From Anisakis pegreffii (lineage: Eukaryota > Nematoda > Chromadorea > Rhabditida > Anisakidae), in assembly GCA_035041965.1 (NCBI GenBank), contig JAPYMA010000067.1:1-64000 (forward strand): a DNA stretch of 64,000 nt, written 5' to 3'. The first letter of the stretch is position 1. Each line of letters begins with the position of its first letter. Made by a program: the position numbers and the translations under genes. A model generated the notes under the pieces. That model worked only from the letters and a program-made list of their open reading frames with translations. It did no database searches and was not told where the DNA came from. This document shows, piece by piece, positions 15,601 through 26,519 of this stretch.

Positions 15601-18600
15601 TAATTCTAATATCATCAACATCTGCTATCCTAGTCTGTTGATTTAATTTTTCTGTTTCAGATAGAATACCCGTTCTCGAAGCTCGATTTTGTCGCTGCAC
15701 GCTCATTTCCAGTTGGTGGAATGGAAAATTGGGGTCTAGTTGTTTTTCATAACAATATGATTCTACTCGACTCATTTCTTGAAGGTTAGTGCAAATTGTA
15801 CTGAAGAAGTTAATTCAAATCGGAGTGCTTCCAACAGTTTGATACATTATGAGACGAACACACTTTATTAATTGCTATGTTCATTATTTTTTCAAATAAC
15901 GAGACTAGCAATGCTCGATTGTTCCTTTCATGCTTTTCGGTTCATTTCAGATAACGCGAATATGACTGTTGATCTATTGGCTGAGCAATATGCAATCGAA
16001 AAAATTATCACTCATGAGATAGCACATCAGTGGTTTGTACTTTCTGTTTTGAGAACTTAGCTAGCTGAGAAATTACTCTATCACTACCCGAAAATTCCTG
16101 TTCTATCCTTTAGAAAATGTCTAGTATTCAGAAATCCCGTCATAATATCCAGAAGTATTTCTGTCTTTACATTTACGTTCTCTCATAACTAACAACTACA
16201 CGAAATACTAATTTTCCGACACCCCCAAATTACCCAAAACGATAACTTCACTTCCTATGAGAACCACTGTCCGAGACCGTTGTGTTGCTCATTATTGCAG
16301 TTGATTATGATTGCATGAAAAGCTATTGTTTATGACACGTCCACTTCAGATTGCTTTAGATGAATTCTCATTCTTTTCAGACGTGTTGTACTCACTCTCA
16401 TAGCTATTGCATGCGAATATCATTCTCTTGATGAGTTTTTCTCATTCACTTTGTCTCAATTCACTTCACCGTTCAAATGAACTTCTCATTCTGTAGTATA
16501 TACTATTTACTGGGTACGTTGACGATTGTTGACAACCGAAATCAACAACACAACAATCGAATATTATTGTTCAACAACGTTCGACAATTAAATGATGAAT
16601 TATAGAGTGTATTTGATAGAATGAGAATTTGACTTTAACTGTTGAGTGAAATGAATGAGAAATTAGCAGAAGAGAACAACTTTGGTGATAAAAGCTATGA
16701 GAGCGATTGTAACAGCACGGAAAAGAATGAAAACCCTGTTAAAACGAATGAAAACCCTGTTAGTCCCGGACGACCTAATGATACAAACAGAAAATAGGAG
16801 AATGAAGAGTGTTGCCATCAACTAAGCGCATTTATCCGAGTTAAAAAACACCATCGCAATGGCTTTCTATCATAACATAACAATTGCACGAAATGCTAAT
16901 TTCCCGACCCTCTCCATTATCCCTTGACACCTCCAAATTACCCAAAATGGGTAATTTCACCCCTATGAGAACCGCTGATCTAGATAGTTTCAAGTGAGAT
17001 GCGTTGATGTTGATTTTTAGGTTTGGTAATCTAGTAACAATGAACGATTGGTCAGAGATATGGCTGAATGAGGGTTTTGCATCGTTCTATGTTAGCGATT
17101 TCTTGGAAACTGAACATCCTTACCTCACCGTCAATGAATACTATTTACATTTGGCGCAGTTGCTTACGAAACAGGTTTGTTCATTGCCTGAATCAGTCCT
17201 CACTTCATCAATTTCAGAAGCACAACATTTGTTGCCTACAGAGACCAATCGCCCTTTACCTCGATGCTCGGTCAGCCCATAATCATTTGAATAACCATAC
17301 CTCATTCGTTTAATTCGAAGCAATTATCACCTGCAACAATCAATCGAAACTGACATCGGTTGATGAGTCAATTGATAACAAATTATTGTACAATTACAAT
17401 AAAGATAAACTTCTCCAAAGGCATGAGACTTACAATTAGATTGTACGGATGAACCTAACAGCTGACTGTCTCAGACATCCGATGAGAAATTCCCACTGGT
17501 GAGAGCAATGCGAACTGAAGCGGAAATCGAGAACGCATTCGACCGTTTTCATTTGTATACGAAAGGAAGTGTCATCATCAAAATGATCCGCGACCTCGTC
17601 TCTGAAAACGACTTCCACGATGGCGTTCGCAAGTTCGTAACTGTTATTTCTTGATTATCGCATGGAATATTGTGTCTATATCACAGATGCAATTCATTAT
17701 TATGCATCACTTATCATTATCTTTTATACATTACTCTATGTATTATCATCATATACGTACATGTATATATTATCATCGTATACATATATGTATACTCATT
17801 AAATAAGTAAGATTAATTTTGCTCGGGTTTAAGGTACTTGAAAAAGAACGCGTTCAAAGCTGTTGGTCGTGATGCTCTATGGAATTCGATGCCTGCTTAC
17901 GCCGATCATGGAATTGAGATTGAACGCCTAGAGGATGTTATCGAGCCGTGGCTGGTCAATGCTGGAATGCCTGAAGTTATTATAAGGTAATGGGTAGCTT
18001 GACATCGTCATTAACCATTGATTTGAATTTTTGATTATTGTTTGAGTAATTCGATCGTGAAACTAATTATGAATTGTTTAGATGCTAACAATGAGTAAAG
18101 CAAGAAAATTCATTGGTCTTTCAAATTCACTGTCTACGTTTAAAGAACCTTTTTTGAGTTGATAAGCAAAAATTGTTGACAAAATCGAATAGATGCGAGC
18201 AGTCGGATTTCAGTCGCAATTACAACGACGATAGTTTGCGTGTCACTCAACGGACGTCCGATCAGAATCGCTATGTGATTTATTTGAGTGATGTGGATAC
18301 GTATGCACATAATTCAACAACAGCTGATGTGAAGCATTCCTCTGAGAATCGAAGACAACGCTCAAAACGTTCCCAGCGAACGTCCACAACGAAAATCTTT
18401 CACACTGATTACTCGAAAACTATTCGGAGATTGCGAAAAGAGAACGGTTTGTCAGCAGTCATATCACTGATTCCATCAATGATTTGAACATACCTATCAG
18501 TTTTAATGAGAAAGCATTCATTAATCAGAAGTGGCATGCGGACCTTCTCGACACCTATTTCTGGTCTGATACTTTACCCGTTGAGTTAGCTCAGAGACTA

Positions 18601-21600
18601 GTGAGTTTCGACTTTTTTTTTCACATCAGTTTACCAGAACAGTATTAGCCCCAATGTGTTGAAGACATCCCAGTGGAAGATTTGTTTGAATGAGCTTACT
18701 TGAATTTCAGAGGGTGAATCGACCCCATTTGACGAGTCTCTCTTCGAGGGTTTCACGCCGGTATTTCCAACGCCTCAGGATGATTTTGATCGTGCCCCTT
18801 CGAAATCTGAGGAAATCCTAAGGAATATTCGGAAGAGGAAGGATCGGAGGCGTAAAGCTAAGCAACGTTCGTCACGTCTCAAGCACGTCCAACTCCCACG
18901 TCTTCAATATCGTAAACACAACGCAGTATGCACTCTTTCTTGATCTTTGAATATCCAAACACATGCACGTGTTCTCATCACTGGAACATAATGTAATTTC
19001 ATGATGACTGAAGCAATTATCGCCGTACTCCATTATCGCATCAGTCAATTCACTTCGTGAATCTGTGTTTTCCTGAACTGAATCAAATTTCCTGGATAAA
19101 CCACCGTGATTCTCTTTATAACGATTCCATTGGGAATGTCACAATTTTATAACTGGACGAAATTGAACCGAATATCAATTTCTTATCGCTACATTATTTG
19201 AAAAAAACACATTGACCGTTGTTTTCTCATCTTATACATACAGATTTCAATGATGATTAAGCTTATGAAAGGACTAGCAAGGGTTTCTACATTCTCCGTA
19301 TTAATCATGGGTAAATATCGTTTATACGGTATATCCAATCAATAAGTGCTTCAAATAACGAGGGAACGCGTCCATTAATCATATTGATCCGTTGATCAAA
19401 AATGAGAGAATAAATTTTCATAGACAATCTGAACTGCTCTTTCTAACAGCTTTTCGATCCAAAAAATCCATCTCATGTAAGTCTCATTCAGGAAGGTCGA
19501 TTTTTGGATGTATTCGCCTCGCTGAACCATCAAAAACTGAGAAAATATCGTCGATCGCAACACGACAAACAATTGTGGTCAATACCGTTCAGTTATCGCT
19601 TCGGTGTTGCATCTGATAGCGCAGGTTACAACATTCCTCTTAATCAGCGTATTTATCGGACAGTCAAAATGAACCTTGACAAATCAAGCTATAGAACCTC
19701 ATTAAAGCTGAAACTTATCAATTGCTCTACAATAATCATTAATGTGAACTTATTCTATAACCGTTGCTCTAATACTCCTTATGTATTGTAGTTCCTATGC
19801 AGTATTACCGAGCTGACTCTTGCACACCCCTAGAATATCGACAACTGATGTATCTGAACTGAAATTTAGCCAGAGTAGTATCACAGAGCATCTGCTTTCT
19901 TCTGCTGAATCCTTTTTAATCCTAGAATCCATCATTTGGCCGGAATTTTCAATTCTCTCGAAACATTTTACTTGCTGTACCTCGCCAGATGGCTGAATTC
20001 AGTTTGATCGCGTATTCCGTTGAAGTGGATCAAAATGGAGTAAGAGGAATATTTAAGGTGAACTGACGAGGCAGTTTTGGTTGCACAACGAAACGATGAC
20101 ATTCGTTGATATTGAACTTCAGCCATCAATGCCAATACTGGCCAATCCAGATTGGAGATATCCGTTCCGGGTGAATTATGACATTAGCAATTGGCAAATG
20201 CTCGCTCGGATGGTTCGTTACCATTGTTCACGTATCATTTCGTTATCTCGTCTACTTGTGGTCATTTCTTTATGTTATTAAAACCGGCTAAGAGTTCTCC
20301 GTTATCATTTAAATAACGCTGCTAGTTTTTTTGAAAATTTACCTCCCAACGACATCCGTCCGCATGAATTCATATTCACAAAAAGTGCAAAACCGCAAAA
20401 ATACATGGCAATTTTCTCACTACTATGTGGGTATTTTATCTTTTTTTTTATCGTACTGCTCTAAAATTGTGCGTGAATCGCTCTCAGTTGACATCTCTTG
20501 TTAACATGCTAACATATCCAATAGCAAAGATCATCACTGCCTTGAGCTTGTATGAAAGTACTGATTCGCTAGAGTATAGAAATAAACTTTCACAAGTATT
20601 TTTTCAGTTACATAATCACCATCGTCGGATACCCACTAAATCTCGAATGCAATTGCTCATCGATGCAGAATTCTATTTGAAGCAGTCGGGAGTACCAGAA
20701 ATTTATTTGTATATATTGGGGTGAGTTTCTTACGCAACTGATGTTTTGTTTTCATTTCACCTTAAACTTGAACAAAATTGATCTCTGTGAATAAAGATGA
20801 AAACGAGGCGAAATGCCTGGATGAAACTGAATTTTTTGAGATCTCTCCGATATTCTTCACACATTAATTGAAGTAATTCTTCGATACAAATTCTCAAATC
20901 GTTCCAAAACTCGACAATACTCTCAATGAGCATCGTAAATTTCAGTTATTTATCAAAAGAGAACGATATGGGTGTGTTGATGATTGGCTTAGATGCGTTG
21001 TATCGTTTCATTGACATGTTCCGAGGATCTCGCATCAATCCACTCATCCTCTTATACTTAAGAGATGTTTGTGATTTCATCATTTCGCATGTTTTACTTT
21101 CTCAAATTAACTTCTTTCAATTCAGCAAACAGCACAATGAACTCAGTTAATATTGTCTCACCCTGAATACACTGTAAAATTATGCTCTCACAGTTCCGTC
21201 CGTATTTCCAACAAGTCAATATCGTAAATTACAAGTAGTTTTTACATGATAATGGCATTCTTTTCTAATATGTCAAGGTCTCATATCGTATCACACATAT
21301 ATGAGACATTCATATCATCAGTAATGATAAAAATTCCAGGTGATTGCTCAAATCGACCTAATCTTGGAAGAATCTCGCTCAAATCCTGAACTGGCTGCGA
21401 TCTGGCTGATCGATGCAAATCGCCTAGCACAACTTTATCAGCTCAGATGTGTTGCAAATCTTTCGTCTTGTGAACAAGATGAAAAAGTAATACAAATCCC
21501 CTGGCAAAATAGCCATTGATCTGAACGTTTTTGATATTTATCAGACCATTAGAGACAAGACCACAATCTAAATCAGTGATTCTCACGTTCGGGTACTCCA

Positions 21601-23391
21601 TTACCTTTTTTGACGATCTAGCAGACCGCTGTTGCCCCCCCCCCTCCTGATACAGGAATGACGTTCTTACTGTTCACGAGATCGATTATGATTTGATACG
21701 CTCACTTCAAACTGATTTAGATAGATTCTCATTCTTTTCAGACGTGTTGTATTCACTCTCATAGCTATTTCATGCGAATATCGTTCTCTTGATGGGTTTT
21801 CTCATTCACTTCGTCTCATTTCATTTCACCGTTCGAATCAATTTCTCATTCTGTAGCATGTACTATTTACTGAATACATTGACGAGTGTTGACAGCGAAA
21901 TCAACAATACAGCAATTGTTCGACAGTCTATTGATGAATTATAGAGTGTATTTGATAGAATGAGAATTTGACTTTTATTGTTGACTGAAATGAATGAGAA
22001 ATTAGCAGAAGAGAACGCTTTTGGTGATAAAAGCTATGAGAGCGATTGTAACAGCAAGAAAAAGGATGAAAAACCTGCTAGAACGAATGAAAACCCTGTT
22101 AGGCCCGGACGAGCTAATGAAACTCAGCAAATAGGAGAATGTAGAGTGCCACCATCAACTAAGTGTATTTACATATTCGAGTTAAAAAGCATCATCACAA
22201 TGGCGTTCTATCATAAAATAACAACTACACGAAATAATAATTCCCCGACCCCGTCCATTACCTTCGAATTACCCAAAATGGGTAATTTCATACCCTATGA
22301 GAACCGCTGATCTAAATTAAAGATTCTCACTAGTATTTTACACACTTTACTCACTAGTACACACCAGTATCTTCCAATAATGAGATGACTGACCGTAACA
22401 AACTGTCCTTATATAGGACCCGATTATTTACAAGTTCAGAAAATAATCAAAAGCAATCTGAAAGCTTATGCTAATTAGTTTTCAACGAGTAGCTCTCAGA
22501 ACAACATTGAATTGCAGATTGAGAAGTGGTTAATGTATGCGGACTTGACCGATGAAGATCATTACTTCCAAATGACGGCCATTTGCCATTATTTGTTCAC
22601 GTCGGCTGGTTCTCGAGAGCTGGATTTGGTTGCGAACGGTCTGAAGCATTTCAATGGCAGGTGGACTATCGCTGTGCAATTGGCCACCTGTGTACGCGAC
22701 GAGGAAATTCTAAGAAGGGCCATTAAGCTGATCATCAGCACCAAAAACGCTGCTGTCTACACTGCTCTTTTACAGGTTACACGCGTTATTTTCTTACCAT
22801 TCATTTTACCAACTCGAATCATCTGTTTTATTTTCGTCATCACCTCTCACGATTCATTTTGCCGAATCGGAAATTTATTCCAACACTAACATTCTTAGTT
22901 AAGTGATCAGTTAAGCAGTAAAGTTTCAATCACAGAAGATATTGTATGAAGTATGTATGTGGATATTACTTCTTCCATTGAGCTTTTAAGTTCAAATGCT
23001 AACAGAATCGTGCTGAACATCCGAATTTGTGAAATTCATCCATTCCATCTAACAACAAGCAAGAGTTATATTATGAAGTTTCCAGAATGAATACACGTTG
23101 CACTACAACGAAAAGTTACGTGAGATGTTTTGGTTACAAATACGTGCGATGTCGTTGGCTGAAAGGAAGTTGTTGTTCTCGATTGATTCACAAGAGGCTT
23201 CACAAGTGGCACGGATTCTCGTCCATTCAGTTCGGTCGAGCACAGAATTGCAGCAACTTGAGCGTGTTATGCCGGATTGGGGAGTGCATATGCACCTTCA
23301 GATGGAGTATTTAAGACGGAAATATCACTGGATGGACGACACTGCTGTGCCACGAATCGAGAGGTTTCTCCTCAAAGAAAGAGCTTTATAA
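9635..23391 (+). CDS. Type II membrane M1 zinc aminopeptidase, 25 exons, about 1232 aa
   Basis: Family M1 ecto-enzymes remove N-terminal residues from peptides outside the cell. Exons: 9635-9728, 10373-10548, 11865-12038, 12997-13150, 13680-13767, 14086-14170, 14470-14595, 14820-14979, 15333-15472, 15661-15784, 15951-16032, 17021-17174, 17218-17307, 17475-17632, 17834-17986, 18193-18300, 18456-18600, 18713-18925, 19450-19624, 20058-20212, 20608-20720, 20946-21066, 21340-21486, 22518-22775, 23086-23391. All phases agree and the total, 3699 nt, is an exact multiple of three. Residues 1-52 look cytoplasmic and about 53-75 form the single membrane anchor. The exopeptidase motif is GGMEN (418-422). 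The zinc site HEIAH with E485 fits HEXXH-X18-E exactly, and a catalytic-type Tyr lies in YTKGS. An ERAP1-C-like region follows. Between NYNDDSL and WSIPFSY there is an extra stretch of about 170 residues rich in Lys/Arg/Ser. Exons 13 and 16-18 are the least certain. ATG 9635 directly follows TTTGCAG, a possible trans-splice site. hAT copies occupy introns 3, 11 and 23. Confidence 0.93.
12077..12933 (+). mobile_element. hAT-type non-autonomous element, copy 1 (857 bp)
   Basis: The left end is CAGTGGTTCTCA and the right end is its complement TGAGAACCACTG. Flanks are ATCTATTT (12069-12076) and ATCTATTC (12934-12941), an 8-bp target duplication with one mismatch. Eight-bp duplications and CAGTG termini are hallmarks of the hAT superfamily (Charlie-like). 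A poly-C run lies near 12140-12149, a 39-codon frame at 12636-12755, and a hairpin ATTACCCAAAATGGGTAAT near the right end. The copy sits in intron 3 of the aminopeptidase gene, 38 bp after the donor and 63 bp before the acceptor. No transposase domain is present. Confidence 0.9.
16183..16977 (+). mobile_element. hAT-type element, copy 2: composite and left-truncated
   Basis: Two pieces of the same family abut in intron 11 of the aminopeptidase gene. The first, about 16183-16273, matches the last ~90 bp of the element including TATGAGAACCACTG. The second, about 16274-16977, begins at an internal position and runs to the right end TGAGAACCGCTG. The right flank ATCTAGAT (16978-16985) fits the usual hAT target pattern, but I found no matching left flank. 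The joint could be a nested insertion followed by deletion, or an aborted repair product. A 48-codon form of the family frame lies at 16651-16797. Confidence 0.8.
21574..22309 (+). mobile_element. hAT-type element, copy 3 (736 bp, perfect 8-bp duplication)
   Basis: The left terminus CAGTGATTCTCA and right terminus TGAGAACCGCTG are both close to the family consensus. The flanks are identical ATCTAAAT octamers at 21566-21573 and 22310-22317. It lies in intron 23 of the aminopeptidase gene. Relative to copies 1, 4 and 5 it is missing part of the left half near the poly-C run. It carries the longest version of the family frame (21990-22310, 106 codons before the stop), which reads across the right terminus. 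Confidence 0.92.
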
Positions 23392-23594
23392 GCTCTCCAT
23401 TGCCAAGTCATTCCATTGTTTGATTAAATGTAAATCTGTTACGACAGTATCTGATAAAATGCAGATTTGATGGGGTATGAATGCTCCAATGATGAAGGAG
23501 GCTGATACCCACTGACTCAGTGAAGCTGATAAATGATAATGATAAGGTCTTTCATGTTTTGTGATATCTTTTTGTTTCACACTGTATCTTGATG

Positions 23595-23600
23595 AATAAA
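23595..23600 (+). promoter_or_regulatory. Polyadenylation signal AATAAA, aminopeptidase gene
   Basis: A canonical AATAAA lies about 200 bp after the aminopeptidase stop codon (23389-23391) and is the first good match downstream. The cleavage site itself cannot be seen. Confidence 0.6.
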
Positions 23601-24833
23601 ACCATTGAGTATTTGTCAATATAATAATTTAGTTAAGTGAATTTTGCTCAACGAGCCTAATTAATGCTACTGTTACTGTCATTATATTGTTTTGAAATCC
23701 TGATCATACTCTTACCAATGCTAACAACAACATTAATAATAGTCTTATGTAGTGCTACTAAAACATTGCATGATTAGTCAGACGTTTTCGAAATTTGCCA
23801 TAAGTGATGCTGAATATGTCTGAAACTGAAAAACTTTCGAAGAAATATTCGAAAATTTGAAACCGCATGTAAATAGGGCACTCATCAGTTGGCCAATAAC
23901 AGTTAATTTATGATTTTGAAAATATGGCAAATTTTTAATTTGATCTACGAATGATCTCCCTCTCTCTCCAATTGTGTCTTATTGGAATTTTGCATGTTAT
24001 GTGATTTTATTGAAAATGTTGTTAATATGTTGTATGATTATAATAGCGTTTTGATATGACATTTCATTGCTCCGTTCTATATTTCCTTTGATTTCAATGA
24101 TTCCAGCAAAAAGCAATAAAAGTTATCAATATTCAAGCATGTACACACATCATAAGTCAACTAAATGCGCATCACATATACTCAGTTTTTTGCAATCAAT
24201 TCACATACGGGTTGTCTAAGCCTGAAGCGAAAATTAGGCCACTTCACTCGATGTGAAAATTACCAAGCCGATTTACTTTCTCTCTCTCAATCATAAAGCT
24301 TTGAATAGGCCACAAACCAAACCTTTTCCGTCAATTCAAGCGGCTCTTCGACATGGAGAGCATTGACCGATTAATTTTAATTTGTTGAAGCGACTTACTG
24401 ATTAACCGATCAGCTGATAAGTGTGACCGATTGATCGAATAACTTTACTCATTAGCGTTGAGTAACGCTAGTGTAATGAACATACAAAACGCTAACAAAT
24501 GAATATGTAGACCAATATTTACCGCTATTATCAGTTAATTATAAACAATACCGTTTTTGTGTTATTATCATCAGTCATAGCAAATTAATTAGAAAACGAT
24601 CTAATTATGTGATACAAAACAATGAATGTGACATGGAACAGTTTGCAGATTGCAATTACATATCATGATTAGATGAGTGTTTTCGATTTCAGTCAAAATA
24701 ACACATATAGTCACTAACACCAATAAATTAAAGCCGAAAAACAAACCCATCAAATTAATCAACTCGTTTTTGGTACTATTTACAGTTATTATTAGCTGAA
24801 CCAGTTTCAACCACTCGGATTGGAATCGTGGCC

Positions 24834-24842
24834 ATATTTAAG
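24834..24842 (+). promoter_or_regulatory. Possible TATA-like box of collagen gene
   Basis: The sequence ATATTTAAG lies about 75 bp before the collagen ATG (24910) in a stretch otherwise mixed in composition. Spacing fits a short 5' UTR. The call rests on position and similarity alone. Confidence 0.35.
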
Positions 24843-24909
24843 CAGTCTTCCAATCATCATGCAATTGTTGTCGCTTCACTGAGGTGCTACAAGTAAAGTG
24901 AATAGCATA

Positions 24910-26411
24910 ATGGAGATAGATAATCGTTTGAAAGCTTACCGAATCGTCGGTTATTCAGCCGTATCGTTCTCTATTGTGTCCGTACTGTCGGTATGTATCA
25001 CTTTACCTATGGTCTACAATCATGTCTATAGTGTACAGCAACAAATGTTCAAAGAAGTCACCTTCTGTAAGGTAAGCAGTCATTGTAACATCAAATCTTT
25101 TCACTCATTTATTTTAAATGTTGATATCTTCGCCCATTTAGGCAAATGCTTGAATTCAGTAAGCGATCTAGTCAGAGTTTTCGTTTATGTATTCGCCGAA
25201 ACTGATCAGTATTTTGGATCAGTATGGAAGAAAGTTTTCGATATCGGGCGATTCACTGATCAGAAATTAGATCAACATTCAAAAACGTGTCCTCCTATTT
25301 TGGTTCAACTCGAAGGACGTTTTTAGCATTTCATAATGATTCCATCGGAAAGATGAATCAAAATCGAATCATTATCATTTTATCACCGTCATCTTATTCT
25401 CATTCCATATTCAGTGAAAAAATATAATCAAGAACGCTTTCAGTCGACATCAAAAGATATATGGACTCAAGTACAAGAGCTGAAAAATATCCCAGTAGCC
25501 AGTCACAATCGTACGGCACGTGCTGCATCCAACTCGTGTCAAGCTTGTTGTCGGCCAGGTCCAGCCGGTCCACCAGGCGTGCCCGGTAAGGCCGGAAAGC
25601 CAGGAAAGGCCGGAGCACCAGGTGGCCCAGGAAAAGCCGGTAAAATGTCGCAACCGTGCGTTCCACAAACTCCACCACCATGCAAACCATGCCCAGCCGG
25701 AGCACCTGGTGCCGCAGGACCTCCTGGACCAGCCGGTGACGATGGAAAGGATGGACGACCAGGCAAAGATGGTAAAGATGGCGCTCCAGGATCACCTGGA
25801 CCAAAAGGACCCTCTGGAGAGCCAGGTAGCCCAGGCAAACCTGGTGCCGACGGAAGCGCAGGACGTGATGCAAAAAGCTCACCACTTCAGCCCGGACCTC
25901 CTGGACCAAAAGGTTGCTGCTTCATTCGTATACCAGTTTATTTCCAGACCACACCATTTTACCAATATCGTTACTTTAGCTCCAATAACTTAATTTACCG
26001 AATAAGTTTTGGCAAATACAATGAAACGCACTACAAAATTTACCAAAAGAATAAAGACAGCAATTGGTATCATTGTTTTTGATAACCCAAAAATGCGGAT
26101 TTGATTATAAGAAATTGTTCCATTCTCAACTATTCACGATCAGTCATCGCGAAATCACCTGATTGTTCTGTTCAGGTGAACGTGGACCAGCAGGTGAGCC
26201 CGGTGACGAAGGTCGAGCTGGCGATGACGGACAACCTGGACCCGCAGGATCAATTGGTGCTCGTGGACCAAACGGAGAGGCAGGAAATGATGGCGTACCC
26301 GGAGAGACAGGCCCAGCCGGAAAACCAGGACCTAAAGGCGAGAAGGGTGTCTGCCCCAAATATTGCTCCACAGATGGTGGAGTTTTCTTCGAGGATGGAA
26401 GCCGTCGTTAA
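24910..26411 (+). CDS. Nematode cuticle collagen, 3 exons, 288 aa
   Basis: A structural protein of the exoskeleton, made by hypodermis, secreted, cleaved and cross-linked into cuticle. Exons are 24910-25071, 25444-25912 and 26176-26411. Residues about 1-54 form the Col_cuticle_N domain: a hydrophobic signal/anchor segment ([15 protein letters not shown]) followed by EVTFCK. Exon 2 continues with [11 protein letters not shown] and then NRTAR (76-80), the RxxR subtilisin-type cleavage site of homology region A. Cysteine pairs (CQACC, then CKPC) flank a first short Gly-X-Y block. The main Gly-X-Y domain follows and crosses the second intron. The tail holds two more cysteines and VFFEDGSRR, common in this family. 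The length is typical. I chose acceptor 25443 over 25414 because only it keeps phase and gives FCK followed by STSKDIW. Many paralogues exist, so no specific col gene can be named. Confidence 0.95.
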
Positions 26412-26513
26412 AATCGTTTCCATGACAATCTTTTATTCGATTAATTCTCGACTGAACAATGCTCAAATGAAATCGTTTGCCATCTTATATTAAGACAATA
26501 ATAATTGAGCTAA

Positions 26514-26519
26514 AATAAA
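26514..26519 (+). promoter_or_regulatory. Polyadenylation signal AATAAA, collagen gene
   Basis: AATAAA about 100 bp after the collagen stop codon, a normal 3' UTR length for these small genes. Confidence 0.7.

Larger units (their letters stand above)
23392..24909. other. Intergenic region, aminopeptidase to collagen
   Basis: About 1.5 kb of AT-rich DNA. It holds the 3' UTR of the aminopeptidase gene and the collagen promoter. The 69-codon minus-strand frame at 24601-24810 has no recognisable motif and no fitting splice partners. A TATTTAAG box near 24835 lies about 75 bp before the collagen start and is a plausible TATA element. No RNA gene was recognised. Confidence 0.6.

Noticed and set aside
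19477..19491. GTAAGT...CAG inside aminopeptidase exon 19 as a splice pair
   Set aside because: The intron would be 15 nt, too short to splice, and the frame reads through without a stop to the conserved WSIPFSY.
25400..25909. Long minus-strand and alternative plus-strand frames across the collagen gene
   Set aside because: They are shadows of the Gly-X-Y repeat, whose GGN/CCN codons avoid stops in all frames. The true frame has Gly every third residue, the nematode N-domain and correct splice phases.
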